Below are positions 22,251-32,555 of a stretch of DNA of 64,000 nt, one piece after another. The position numbers and the translations under genes were made by a program. Source of the stretch: Icerya purchasi (Eukaryota; Arthropoda; Insecta; Hemiptera; Monophlebidae). The notes under the pieces are model-generated. The model was not told the origin of the DNA, did no database searches, and saw only the letters and a program-made list of their open reading frames with translations. The stretch covers positions 308,092,734-308,156,733 of the forward strand of contig CM077115.1 of the NCBI GenBank assembly GCA_039619475.1. The letters are read 5' to 3'. Numbering within the stretch: the first letter of the stretch is position 1; every line of letters begins with the position of its first letter.

Positions 22251-24690
22251 TAAAAAAACCGAAATGCCAGTAAAAATATCTCTTTTCGTCGTTTATTTTA
22301 TTATAGTAAATGAATTATCAAATTATTTTTAAGTTTACATAGATTTACCTCTCCTTAGGTATTAAGATATTTCGTATGCGTAATGTTTAATTTATGCGTA
22401 ATAAGTTCTCGATTTATTTCAACGTACACACGCCCGAAAATAATACAGTGTTATAAAAATTGTTTTCTCCTTTTGTAATTTCGTCGTTATTTTAAAATTA
22501 AACTACAATAACTGAACACAGATTTTTTACTGTTTCCTGACATTTTTCAGTTGATCAGTGTGTAATTTTTCAGTTTCGAAAATAATGTAAACATCAAAAA
22601 CCTTTTTCGTAAAATCATTTTAATTTTGAAACTATCAGAAACAGTCTGTTGTCGTACTTGTAACACGCTACGAAAAGCAATGAATTTCCCTTTAAATTAT
22701 GACTGAACGTACCTGGTAAAAGAACAAGATGAGAAAATGCTGCATCCGCGCTACTTCAATTACGTAACAAAGCATTAACAGTATATAATAGAATTATGAA
22801 TACCGAGGAGTGCCGCAAAACGTGAAAATGTTAATCGTTAAAAAGTCACAACCTAAGTTGTTTTTTTTGTTATTTTTCTTCTTAAACGGTGATTTTAAAC
22901 ATGCGCGTTATTTTTGACATTGAACAAAAATAACGGTTGCATAACGTTTCACTGTGCATATAGCATATTCTCTTTAAATCATTAAACCGGTCACGACACC
23001 GGTTATTGTTAAAACTGCAATCCTGCACATTTTCAGGTAATTACCTACATGAAAATCTGTCTTAGAACATAGTGCGACGTTACAGGATTTTTAAAGTGAT
23101 TTTAGTAGAACTTCACAAATATTACAAATACGACACAGCAACGGGGGGCCGGTTAACTGTTTACAATAAATGAGATTTACGAATCTAAAGAAACTTTTCA
23201 AATATAGTGGAAAAAGTGGCTTTGTACATTCTGTGCAACAGTACACATTGTGTGACATGGATATGTCTTTTCGGCGAGATTCGCGCTTTAGTTCGGGATT
23301 ATTTGTAATAATAGCCATCATCGCTATTGTATAAAATAGCAGAAGCAGCGTTGATAACGCGCTGAAATGGTTGCGCTTCATTTTGGTAAGCATTATTACT
23401 AAAACGATTTAAATCGATTTAAATAGATTCGCTTTTACCGAGATGAAACGCTTTTCGGTAACACTTTTTTGTAACAATTTTGCAAAACTACCCTAGCCAC
23501 AAGAATCTTTACCAAAAAATGAAAAAATGACGAGAAAAAAAATAAAAAATCCATTTGAAAAAAAAAACAACAAATTTTCTTATCAAGTATCGAAAACCAG
23601 ATGAACATGAAAACTTTAGAAAACTCATTACTTGAATAATGACAAAATAGGTGCTTTTATCTGGCATATTTATGCAACGGTACACGGAATTGTACGAACA
23701 CATCGATACAAATAATATTAATATCTATAATCATATAAATGCTCGCTACCGTGCACGTCAATGATACATATTTTCAATTTGCAGTAAGATTTTTTCATTA
23801 GTTTTTCAATTTTACATTACTTTAGTAAATATTTACGAATTTTAAAATTAAATTAAAAAATTACTGGTTTATAAAAATTAAGAAACATTAACTTCAGACG
23901 GTGATTTATGTATATGGTTGTCCGATAGGAGTAGCAGTTAAGGTCCTCGACTACCAAACCGGAAGTATCATCATCGATTTTTCAAGAGTTGTTTCGTTCC
24001 GGAGTCACGTCATTTCCCCGGGTCTATAGATACCTCCTATTACATGTCCCTCTATACGTCTCTCGTATTACGCAACGTAGTGAAAACGAAAACAAAGAGG
24101 ATAATAAAAGTTAAGGAGTAAATACGAATAGAATACTTCGCGTCTGAACTTTAACAAACGGGTTTTTTTTCCAGGCTCGCTCTCAATTTTAAAAGGAGTA
24201 AATAAAGTGAAGAACATTCCGCAGAAAAGGCGGAACACTTAAAGAAAATATGATTAGCATAAGAGACAACTCTGCCTCATTTGGATATAGAGAACACAAG
24301 AAGGTGGGGAAACCAAAGAGAGACGATAATAGATTAATACTTGAGATTTTTTTTAAGTAAAAGCAAAAGAACGATCACCAACCTGAGCTTAAGCGTCCAC
24401 CATTTCGTTACTCTCGATACAGCAAATCAACGTGGATAGAGTGATGAAAACAAAGATAGTAAATGAGAGATTGTATACGAAAAATTATGAAGTCGGAAAA
24501 ATGCACGAAGGAAGAGGGTCGGAAGACTTGGAGCAAAACGGGCATTGAGTTGAGATGTTGGTCTCTGAAATAGGTAATTTTGGGGGACTACTGTTGGTCG
24601 ACTCGCAATAAATTTATAATGCAGTGTATTTTGTGCGCGTAAGGTATAGAAGAAAAAATGATGTATCAGTTGCTGATTTTATTATATGTT
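22251..24690. other. Intergenic, no gene recognised
   Basis: AT-rich sequence. The minus-strand frame at 23091-23393 begins with a signal-peptide-like hydrophobic stretch (ALSTLLLLFYTIAMMAI) but matches nothing known. Near 23925-24000 the plus strand has an A-box-like TAGGAGTAGCAGTTAAGG, suggesting an eroded tRNA-derived SINE. Neither is strong enough to call. Confidence 0.4.
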
Positions 24691-24699
24691 TCTAAAGTG

Positions 24700-24822
24700 A
24701 TGGCCGCCGTATGTGTTTCCTTTAGCTGAGCGAAGCTTTTTGTTAGATTGAGACAGACACAGGCTATGGAAAGACCGAGAATCTTCAGCCGAACGTGAAG
24801 ACTATTTTTTGTTGTATGGGTA
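24700..24822. repeat. Dispersed repeat, copy 1 (partner 27653-27769)
   Basis: About 120 bp here matches 27653-27769 in the same orientation at roughly 75-80 percent by eye. It is anchored by GAACGTGAARAC, ATCTTCAGMYGAACGTGAA and TTTTTTGTTG blocks. The minus-strand reading shares TKxFAQLKxxH between the copies. The class is unknown. Confidence 0.65.
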
Positions 24823-25369
24823 CTAAACATGTTTTTAGGATTCCGTACACGTATAATGCACGGAATTCTAATAAGATGGTTCAGAAACGACAAAACTATT
24901 CAATTAAAATATGCAATAACTCACGAACGGTTTTCACTTATTAATTTCGAAATTTGGAACATAAGTTACAATTAAAATTCTCTTTAAAACGATCTATAAC
25001 TCTAAGATGACCGATGATTACATTGGGCGGCAAAAAAGCCGAAAACCCGTCAAGAATATATAATATGGTATTTAAAACGAACTCAAAAATCACTTAAAAA
25101 ATCATAATTCATCACTAGATAAACCCTTAAAGGTGAAATTCAAAATGTAAAATAAAATGCAAGACTCGTTTCATAAAAACAAAAAATTATGGTAAAAAAA
25201 ATTTAATTCCACCCCACCCCCTTTGGGCCAAAAACAGCAAAAAGAAAGAAATTTACGTAAGTATTAGCTCAAGTAGTAAAAAATTTGGAAAAACCAAAAC
25301 GTATTTCAAACATATGCATAAAAGATCGCTTCGCAGGAAAAATATAGCCAAAATTACAACTTTGTATTC

Positions 25370-25432
25370 AAACTCTTGGGGCGCCGAAAGCTCGAAAGGT
25401 TTGAAAAAAATATTTCTCTTTTCGAGCAAATG

Positions 25433-25485
<53 letters not shown>

Positions 25486-26440
25486 GAAAGGTCGCTATTT
25501 GTCGCCTAAAGGAAACTGTATTTCATTTCCTTAACGGAACTTTCAAAGTCGCCGAAAAGTTCAAAAAAGCGCAAGAACTGATATGCAGTCCCCTATTTGT
25601 GTCGCCAGTATTAGGGTTAAAAATTTTGAAGAAGGTTGAAAATATGGGTATCCACGTATATTTTTCTGTTTCGGAACACCTAGGTTTCCAACTTTAAAAT
25701 TATCCTCTCGGTGCTCCGAAAGCTCGAACTTTTTTACAAAAGTATTTTTTTTCCCGGACATATTATATATTGTTGGGAAGAGCGCTATTTGTCGGGACGA
25801 ACCCCTATTTCATTTTTTTAACGAAACATTGGAAGTTTACTAAATATTCACATGACGTGTAGCCCACGCTTGCGGCTTAGGTATTACAACTAAAGATTTT
25901 GAACAAGGTTTAAGAAATACGCATCCCTGTATATTTCTTTACTTTGGAACATCCGGGTTTCCAACTTTAAAATCGGCCCCTTGGGGCGCTGAAAGCTCGA
26001 AAATTTCAAAAGACTATTTTTTCCCCAATCATGTGAAATATCGATGGAAAGATCGCGCTATTTGTCGAGAACAAAACCGTATTTAATTTCTTTAACGAAA
26101 CTTTTAAAGTTATCGAGAAATGCAAAAATGCGCGAGAACCAACATGTAGCCCTCCCTTTTGTAACGCGAGTATTATGGTTAAAAATTTTGAACTAAATTA
26201 AAAGAATGCGCATCCCCCGGTATACTTCTCTAGTTTAGAATATCCGAGTTTCCATCTTTAAAATTAGACCCTCGGGGTGACAAAAGCTCGAAATTTTGGA
26301 AAAATTTATTTCTTTTCCCGGGGATTGTAATATATTGTTGGAAAGATCGCTACTTGACGGGAACGAAACCGCATTTCATTTTCTTAACGAAATTTTCGAG
26401 ATGGCGATAATTTCAAAAAATCGCAAACAAACACCTTCCT
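25370..26440. repeat. Diverged tandem array, ~290-bp unit, about 3.7 copies
   Basis: The landmark GGGGCGCYGAAAGCTCGAAA recurs near 25378, 25712, 25981 and 26275. Each time it is followed at a similar distance by ATATYGWTGGAAAGRTCGCT, TTTCTTTAACGAAAC and TTAAAAATTTTGAA blocks. The first unit is lengthened by a (TA)n at 25436-25480. Copies differ considerably, so the array is old. No conserved frame was seen. Confidence 0.8.
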
Positions 26441-28596
26441 CTTCCTCTTTGCGACGGAAAAATCAAATTCCCCTTTTTTTGGAATTTCGTATTATGTAAA
26501 TGTAAATTATAATTATCGTTAACTTACATACGGAATCCTTAGCGCATAAAACATTATGTTTGACTGAACTTGTTTTAAATAAGTATATTGATTAAAAATT
26601 AAAAAAAAAAAAAAAATAATAATCATTATTCATTTGTAATGCCCAAGGAAGCAAGCGGAAAGGTAGACGGACCGTGTATAGAATAAATGAATGATATGGG
26701 GAAAAGAGAATGGTCAAGGAGGAGTGAAAACAAATTTTGTGTAGTGATGAAGCAATTTGATTTTCAGAATGGAAGCTCGGTAGACTCTCATACGTCAGCA
26801 AAGAAAATGAAGCCGTGGCAAACAGCTTTATGACGTGAACGTAGTCTTGATTTTGTTTTAAATATTCCCTTCGTCAAAGACGTTCATATCGGACGGTATG
26901 GAAGGTTCTATAAGGAATTAGTTATAAATTTGAATTCTTACATTAATAAAATTTACATTACTGCCAGGTAACTCTAAGCGGAGATTAAAACGAAGAAAAT
27001 GGTATACCGGCTCTTCCAATAACATAAGTAATTTTTGACTCATGCAGAATTTATTTATCTAAACTCATACTGTATCCTTCCAATACTATCGCCAGGAGTT
27101 TATAGGCCATACTCGACTGTACTCTTCCTGTCATAAACATTATATATTATAATGGTTTAACAGAGTTTGATAAGTCAAACTCAACTGTATTACCATGTTT
27201 TTCTTACTGTATTATATATTACATGTTGAAATAATCATGCGGTAACCAATAATATTTTTGAACTCTCCCACGCAGATTTTAGAAAGGTTTCCACGATGGT
27301 ACTTAACTATATTGGTTGCTATGATAGCCTTGCTGCGCTATATATATATGTATATATATATTTTTTTTTTTTGTGGGCACGTCAACACAGGAAATTTACC
27401 CAACGCAAAGGACTGGAAGAATGATTAGACGTAAGAAGTGGCAGGTTATATCAGGAAGCGATTAGAGATAGAAGAAATGCTGTGCTATAGAGAATTAACT
27501 AAAATCATTGACCCAGTTCCTCACGGGTGGAATAGATTAGTCCCTAAGTTATTATAATATATTCCTAGGTTAGTAATATATAACTAACATATGGTCGTCA
27601 CGAGCATTGTTTATAGTTCCACCGGTATAATGAAAAAAGAAAAAAAAAAAAATGATGGCTGTGTATGACCTTTAGTTGAGCGAAACCTTTTGTTAGGTCG
27701 CGACGGGTACAGGTTGTAAAAATGCTGATAATCTTCAGATGAACGTGAAAACCGTTTTTTGTTGGAGGGTGATTTTTATATTGTGTCGATGATGTTGTAA
27801 TACTTGTTGAAATTATAATCATATCTTTCTTGTCCATCCATCAACCAATTTTCTAGCTTCGTCTGACAACACTTCCGATCACAGCTTCCTTTCTGTTATT
27901 TGAAAGAGCAATAAACTGCGGTTAATTAAATCTCGTGATTCTGTCATTTTCCGCAGTCATAGCAGTCCTCTTTGATCACTTTTCAGCGGTTTGAATTTTT
28001 TCTTTTGTTCCAGCAGGTATAGACTATTAAGTGTGCGTCATTATTTCCAAGTCAGGCTCTACGCGGAGAGCAATTTTTTTTTCCGCCATTCCCTCTATTT
28101 TGCTTCACGAGTCTTCTTTTAACTATCCACTTGCTGCTTTGAATAGATCAGAAAACTTTTCCCGAATTTAAGCCTTAAGGCAGAAGATTCTTGGCCATAC
28201 ATAGCATGATTATCATCTATTTCCGATTTTGTCCTTTCTATGTCAGTTGCAACCGCTTGTCAAATTATTGGATCATGTACCATAGGTAGTAAACGCACAC
28301 CACAACAAGCTAGTAACATGTAACTTCATTTTGAGTCTTGCGAGCTGATGAACTTCCGATGGTACAATCGTTTTACATGATTTTGTTCAGTCGTTATTAT
28401 TTAAACAACTTTATTCTGATTTTTTTTATGTTATATTTTTAACTGATTTTATTATATTTATTATTTATTTATAACCTATAGGTGCTACTTTTGAAAAGGA
28501 GACTGTATTGTTATCTTTAACCCTCTCTCTTATTATTCGCACATATTGTTTATTTTCGAATAAAATATAAGCTAAGTGTATTTTGTTAGTTGCTAC
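26441..28596. other. Intergenic, no gene recognised
   Basis: Apart from the short dispersed repeat at 27653-27769 and a (TA)n/T-run at 27338-27372, the stretch holds AT-rich unique sequence. The region 27840-28400 is less AT-rich and may be an old retroelement, but no motif could be read. Confidence 0.4.
27653..27769. repeat. Dispersed repeat, copy 2 (partner 24700-24822)
   Basis: This is the second copy of the family described at 24700-24822, in the same orientation and preceded by a poly-A tract (27638-27651) that could be a retroposition tail of something inserted there. Confidence 0.6.
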
Positions 28597-29018
28597 CATT
28601 GGCGCACTCAAGGGGGATGCCACGGGGCCATTGCACCCGCCCCCCCAAAATCTTCGAAATCTTAATTTCGTTTTGTAGTGTTTTGTTTTACTTCATTTTT
28701 TTTTTAAACATACATATTTACTTTTTGCTTCTATTACAAGTGTATAATGTTATATATACTTTTAGCTAATTTTTTTTAAATAAAATTCGTATACTTATCT
28801 AATTTGTGCTTATTACAAACATAATGTTACGTTTTTATTATTATTATTATTTTTTTTAAATAATATTCGTTAATTTTGTATTTTTTTTTTTTTTATTATT
28901 TTAATTTATAGACCACGGAAATAGATAGGTACTTAGTCGAGGTACCGAGTTACCACCCCCTATAACTCATCTTTTAAATTCTAGCCCCGACCAAAAGAAA
29001 ATCCTGTGTGCGCCTTTG
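28597..29018. mobile_element. hAT-type non-autonomous element, 422 bp
   Basis: Termini CATTGGCGCACTCAAGG and the complement of CAAAGGCGCACACAGG form imperfect inverted repeats. The element is bounded by a perfect 8-bp duplication GTTGCTAC (28589-28596 and 29019-29026), which fits nTnnnnAn. Inside are C/G-rich ends and an AT-rich middle with no coding content. Confidence 0.85.
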
Positions 29019-29159
29019 GTTGCTACCCCCGATCCAATGGGAGAGCAGACGATATTTAATACATAGACCGTTTTATTTTTATTATTATCATTAATTTGTT
29101 TCTGCAATATACCAATAGTGATCACTTTTGATCAGTGTGATATAAATAAAAAAAAAATC

Positions 29160-29579
29160 TGGAAGAAACATATAACAGTAAAACGGACCGAATTAAATAT
29201 AAAGTTAAGACAATTATACTAGTTACTAAACAGGAAGCCGGAATTATTTACTGAAAATAAACTGCTAGTTTATAATCAGATTTTAAAGCCAGTTTGGCGT
29301 TACAGCTGCCCGCTATGGAGCTGTTCTAAAAAGAGTAACATGACAATCATACAACGGATCCAAAACAAAATCCTCCGGATGGTTGTAAGCGCCCCGTGGA
29401 ATGTTAACAATTTAACGCTTCACAAAGATATCGGAATAAAGTTTGTTCAAGAAGTAACATTCGACGATGCAAAGAAGTATGCCTACAGATTAGAAACGCA
29501 CCCGAACAACATGGCAGTTGGGATGGTGGACAATTCATTAAAAATTCGGCGGCTTGATAGAATCAGTCGATGGATCTAG
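29160..29579 (+). pseudogene. Jockey-clade LINE ORF2 C-terminus with one nonsense change
   Basis: A continuous plus-strand frame from WKKHITVKRTELNIKLRQLY to the TAG at 29577-29579 matches the Jockey ORF2 tail: YNQILKPVWRYSCPLW, IQRIQNKILRMVV, APWNVNN, YAYRLETHPNN and a terminal RRLDRIS. The only disabling change in these 139 codons is an in-frame TAG at 29220-29222, where the family usually has Trp. A 3' UTR-like stretch follows and ends in an A-run at about 29712-29722, so this is a 5'-truncated insertion. The absence of frameshifts suggests it is younger than the other LINE relics here. Confidence 0.88.
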
Positions 29580-29712
29580 TCTAAGATAAAAGTTCTAATA
29601 AAACTTCTTTTTTAACATCTATCGCTGGGTAGGCTGCTCCTCAAGCTATGTGCATAAGATATTAAAAGTAATTGCTAAATAGCTATCATCGGCTAATTTA
29701 GCTATTAAAGAA

Positions 29713-29743
<31 letters not shown>

Positions 29744-29989
29744 AAGTAACGGGACATAATCATGGAACAAAAAATGTAGTATATACTCGTACATATTTGA
29801 AAGCTGAGACATATCTCCTCATATACATTGTCATCACAATTATTTCGGTTAGATGAAACACAACAAATGCTTCAAACATACATGAAATTATATGCGCAAA
29901 CAAGCATTGCTAGCATAGATTAGCCTAATTTCAATTAATCAACACATCAAACCATTTCTAATGACATATTCGTTGGAGCAAACACGGAA

Positions 29990-30730
29990 GGCATGGTAAT
30001 ATTGGGCTATCCAGTTATATTACCATTGGCTAGTTGCAGATATAATAATGCTCATTCCTAAAGCATACATACACAAAAACAGCGGATTTGGTTGGGGGTT
30101 AGAAAACTGTTAAAGGTGGATAGTCAACAGTAATACATATTCTCAAACCATGTTCAAACTTAACAGTTGGTACTGGTTAGAAAACTATTACATCGGTTGG
30201 GCAATCATAATTGTATCATCAATATACATGCAAACAAATAAGCATATCAAACAACTTAGTACAGGTCAGCAAATTATTATATTGGTTAGGCATTTGTGGA
30301 TGTATCATCAACAGACATTCAAACATACAAAAACTGTGGATTTGGTAGGGGTTAGAGAAATTTAAAGGTGGCTAGTCAATAGTAAAATATATTCTCAAAG
30401 CACACACAAACATGAACATCTAGTACTGGTTAGCAAATTATTACATCGGTTAGACGATCATAATTGTATCATCAATACACACGCAAATAAACAAGCATAT
30501 TAAACAACTTAGTACAGGCTAGCAAATTATCACATTGGTTAGGCAATGGTAGATGTATCATCAACACGCATGCAAACACACGAGCATACAAAGCAACTTA
30601 GTATAGGTTAACAAGTTATATTAGATCGGATGGTTATAGGTATAATAAAGCACATCCTTAAAGCACACACACACAAAAACAGCAAATTTGGTAGGGGGTA
30701 GAAAAATTTTAAGGTGGCTGGTGAAGGCCT
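29990..30730. repeat. Complex tandem array (~80-bp subunits in ~300-bp higher-order units)
   Basis: Subunits built on GGTTAGCAAATTATTACATC, AATTGTATCATCAA, CAAACAAGCATAT and ACAACTTAGTACAGG recur. A higher-order marker, GGATTTGGTTGGGGGTTAGA followed by AAAGGTGG, appears near 30084, 30340 and 30687. Unit spacing is uneven (about 255 and 345 bp). No coding content. Confidence 0.75.
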
Positions 30731-30896
30731 TCCTCCTAATCTCTGTTTTAGTCAGGTGCTGTTACTGAGCAATAAGTATTCCAGTACTGATGTCTGCAGA
30801 GAAAGCATGTTGTTACATTAAGGCGTGATGGGGGTTGAGATATCTGGTTTTTGGTTTTTATTACTGAAGATGCAAATTTTTTCCCAGAAGGAACAT

Positions 30897-30944
<48 letters not shown>

Positions 30945-30948
30945 CATA

Positions 30949-31400
30949 CGAAGTCTGTTAAAAAAATAAGGTGACTTTTTAAATTTCGCGGACTACGTAC
31001 ATTCGATTTGGGATTTTTTTTTGATTATGTTGCTGAACATGTCCCCAACGTATGTTGTCACTATCAGCTGTTTTGCGTTTTTAGTTTAAAGGTTAGATGT
31101 GTTTTAGTGTGCTTTGCAATTTTTTGCTGTCGAGAAAAATGGATTAAAAAATCTGTATTAAATTCTGCGTGAAAAATAAAATTAAGTGCTCCAACGTACT
31201 TGAAATGTTGACTGTAGCATTTGGTAAGTCTACTTTGAGCAAAAAAAAATGTTTATAAGTGGTACAAGCTCTTCACAGAAGATCGAGAAGATGTTAATGA
31301 TGACGCTCGCCTTGGACGTACCAGCACGTCAAAAACTGATGAAAACATTGAAGCAGTAAACAATATTATTATGGAGAACCGTCGAATCATTATTAAAGAA
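30949..31400 (+). pseudogene. mariner element 5' end and transposase N-terminus
   Basis: Directly after a TA next to a (TA)n tract, CGAAGTCTGTTAAAAAAATA followed by TTTTTAAATTTCGCGG resembles a mariner terminal inverted repeat. The plus strand then reads IKFCVKNKIKC...MLTVAFGKSTLSK and, after a frame shift at an A-run, VYKWYKLFTEDREDVNDDAR, RTSTSKTDENIEAV and ENRRIIIKE. These are the paired helix-turn-helix region of mariner transposase. The reading stops at about 31400, where sequence related to the 14054-14560 element begins. The catalytic domain and 3' end are missing. Confidence 0.85.
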
Positions 31401-31402
31401 GA

Positions 31403-31480
31403 ACAATTGCCTAATACACTACCTACATGTGTACAGCTAGAATATACGAGTAGGAAGTCGCCGAAGTATGGCGCTATATG
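31403..31480. repeat. Arm fragment of the 14054-14560 inverted-repeat family
   Basis: CAATTGCCTAATACACTACC through GTAGGAAGTCGCCG and GTATGGCGCTATA matches the right arm at 14475-14557 in the same orientation, with a short deletion. It joins the broken mariner transposase directly. Confidence 0.6.
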
Positions 31481-32300
31481 ATAATGATGATGTAAATCAT
31501 GACACTCCGGCTCTGTGTTTAACTATGGTGAATGGATTTAATCTTAGAGATAGTTGCTTATTCCACTGTTTTTAATGAAATTTATAACGGTCGCAGTCGG
31601 GAAATTCTTAAGGATTTTAACAACTGTTTAATTATTTATAAAAGGGAGCCGACAATGGAAGAGTGCTGAAAATAACAAGGTATGAGGAAAGCAGAAAGGG
31701 TAACACTGTGATAACAGAAAGGGCCATTCGTGGGGGAAGCTTTATCCTCTGCGCAGGCAGCTAAGAGCGCAGAAATCTCTGAGAGATATGTCTTTTTCTA
31801 GCCATCATGGCTGGATTGAGGGTTTAATTAGCTTCGATAAGAATCATATCTAAGTGGCAGAGGTTGAATAAAATAGCAGCTAATCTAAAAAAGTCTTTGA
31901 GGTATTCTTTTTCAGTAGACAGCCGTTCAATCGGTTGGCCAGTTCATCCTACGCCCAATTCATTCTGTGGCTAGTCACCTACGGGCAGTTGATCACAACG
32001 AACCAAACGGTCCCCGCTTCAGAGGTTACTGAGCAAACTGTCAGTTGAAAACAAATTAGATGGCTTTGAAAACACATAATCTGGGTCTCTCTCAGCTTGT
32101 CTGGCAACTCAAATTAAACTTTTATATATCAAAATTTAATTTTATAAATTTTGTTATGGCTCTACTAGTGGATGCAAGTTCACTAAACGTCAGTTTGTAA
32201 TTCTTTTTCTGTAGATGAAATAATAATAATAATAAAAAAAAAGGCCTAAATTACTGCTATTATACTATAAAAAATATTTCACGAGTACATAAAACAAAAA
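31481..32300. other. K2P gene downstream intron/flank, no exon recognised
   Basis: This is the start of the intron after the K2P pore exon on the minus strand. No acceptor followed by a Tyr-Gly-coding continuation was found. A less AT-rich block at 31650-32060 has no readable motif. Confidence 0.4.
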
Positions 32301-32308
32301 TTACTTAC

Positions 32309-32555
32309 CGATCGTTGTAATTACAATTATGGAATAAAATAAGGCTCCCGCATTGGTCCATTTTAAAGAATCTTCCCTATCATTGCCATCCCAACCACCT
32401 TTTCTCATGCACCACACTAACTGGTCTTCGAATTCGTCTAATTTTATTCGAACAGTAGCTGTCCAATTTTTTTCTTCCAATACTCTAGAATCGCTTGTAA
32501 TTTCCCAAATTTGTTTTGTGACATTTTTTCGTATAAGCGATATATTTCTTTTCAT
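32309..32555 (-). CDS. K2P channel exon 2 (cap and pore helix 1)
   Basis: The acceptor TTACAG precedes ATG AAA AGA, and the donor is GTAAGTAA. The exon encodes the cap and pore 1 and stops one base into the filter Gly. The TTIG motif and the preceding aromatic-rich pore helix are diagnostic of K2P pore 1. Confidence 0.92.

Noticed and set aside
23091..23393. Minus-strand frame with signal-peptide-like start as a secreted-protein gene
   Set aside because: No splice context, no known motif, and hydrophobic runs are common by chance in this AT-rich DNA.
23925..24000. tRNA-derived SINE head on the plus strand
   Set aside because: Only an A-box-like match; the B box is not convincing and no second copy was found in the window.
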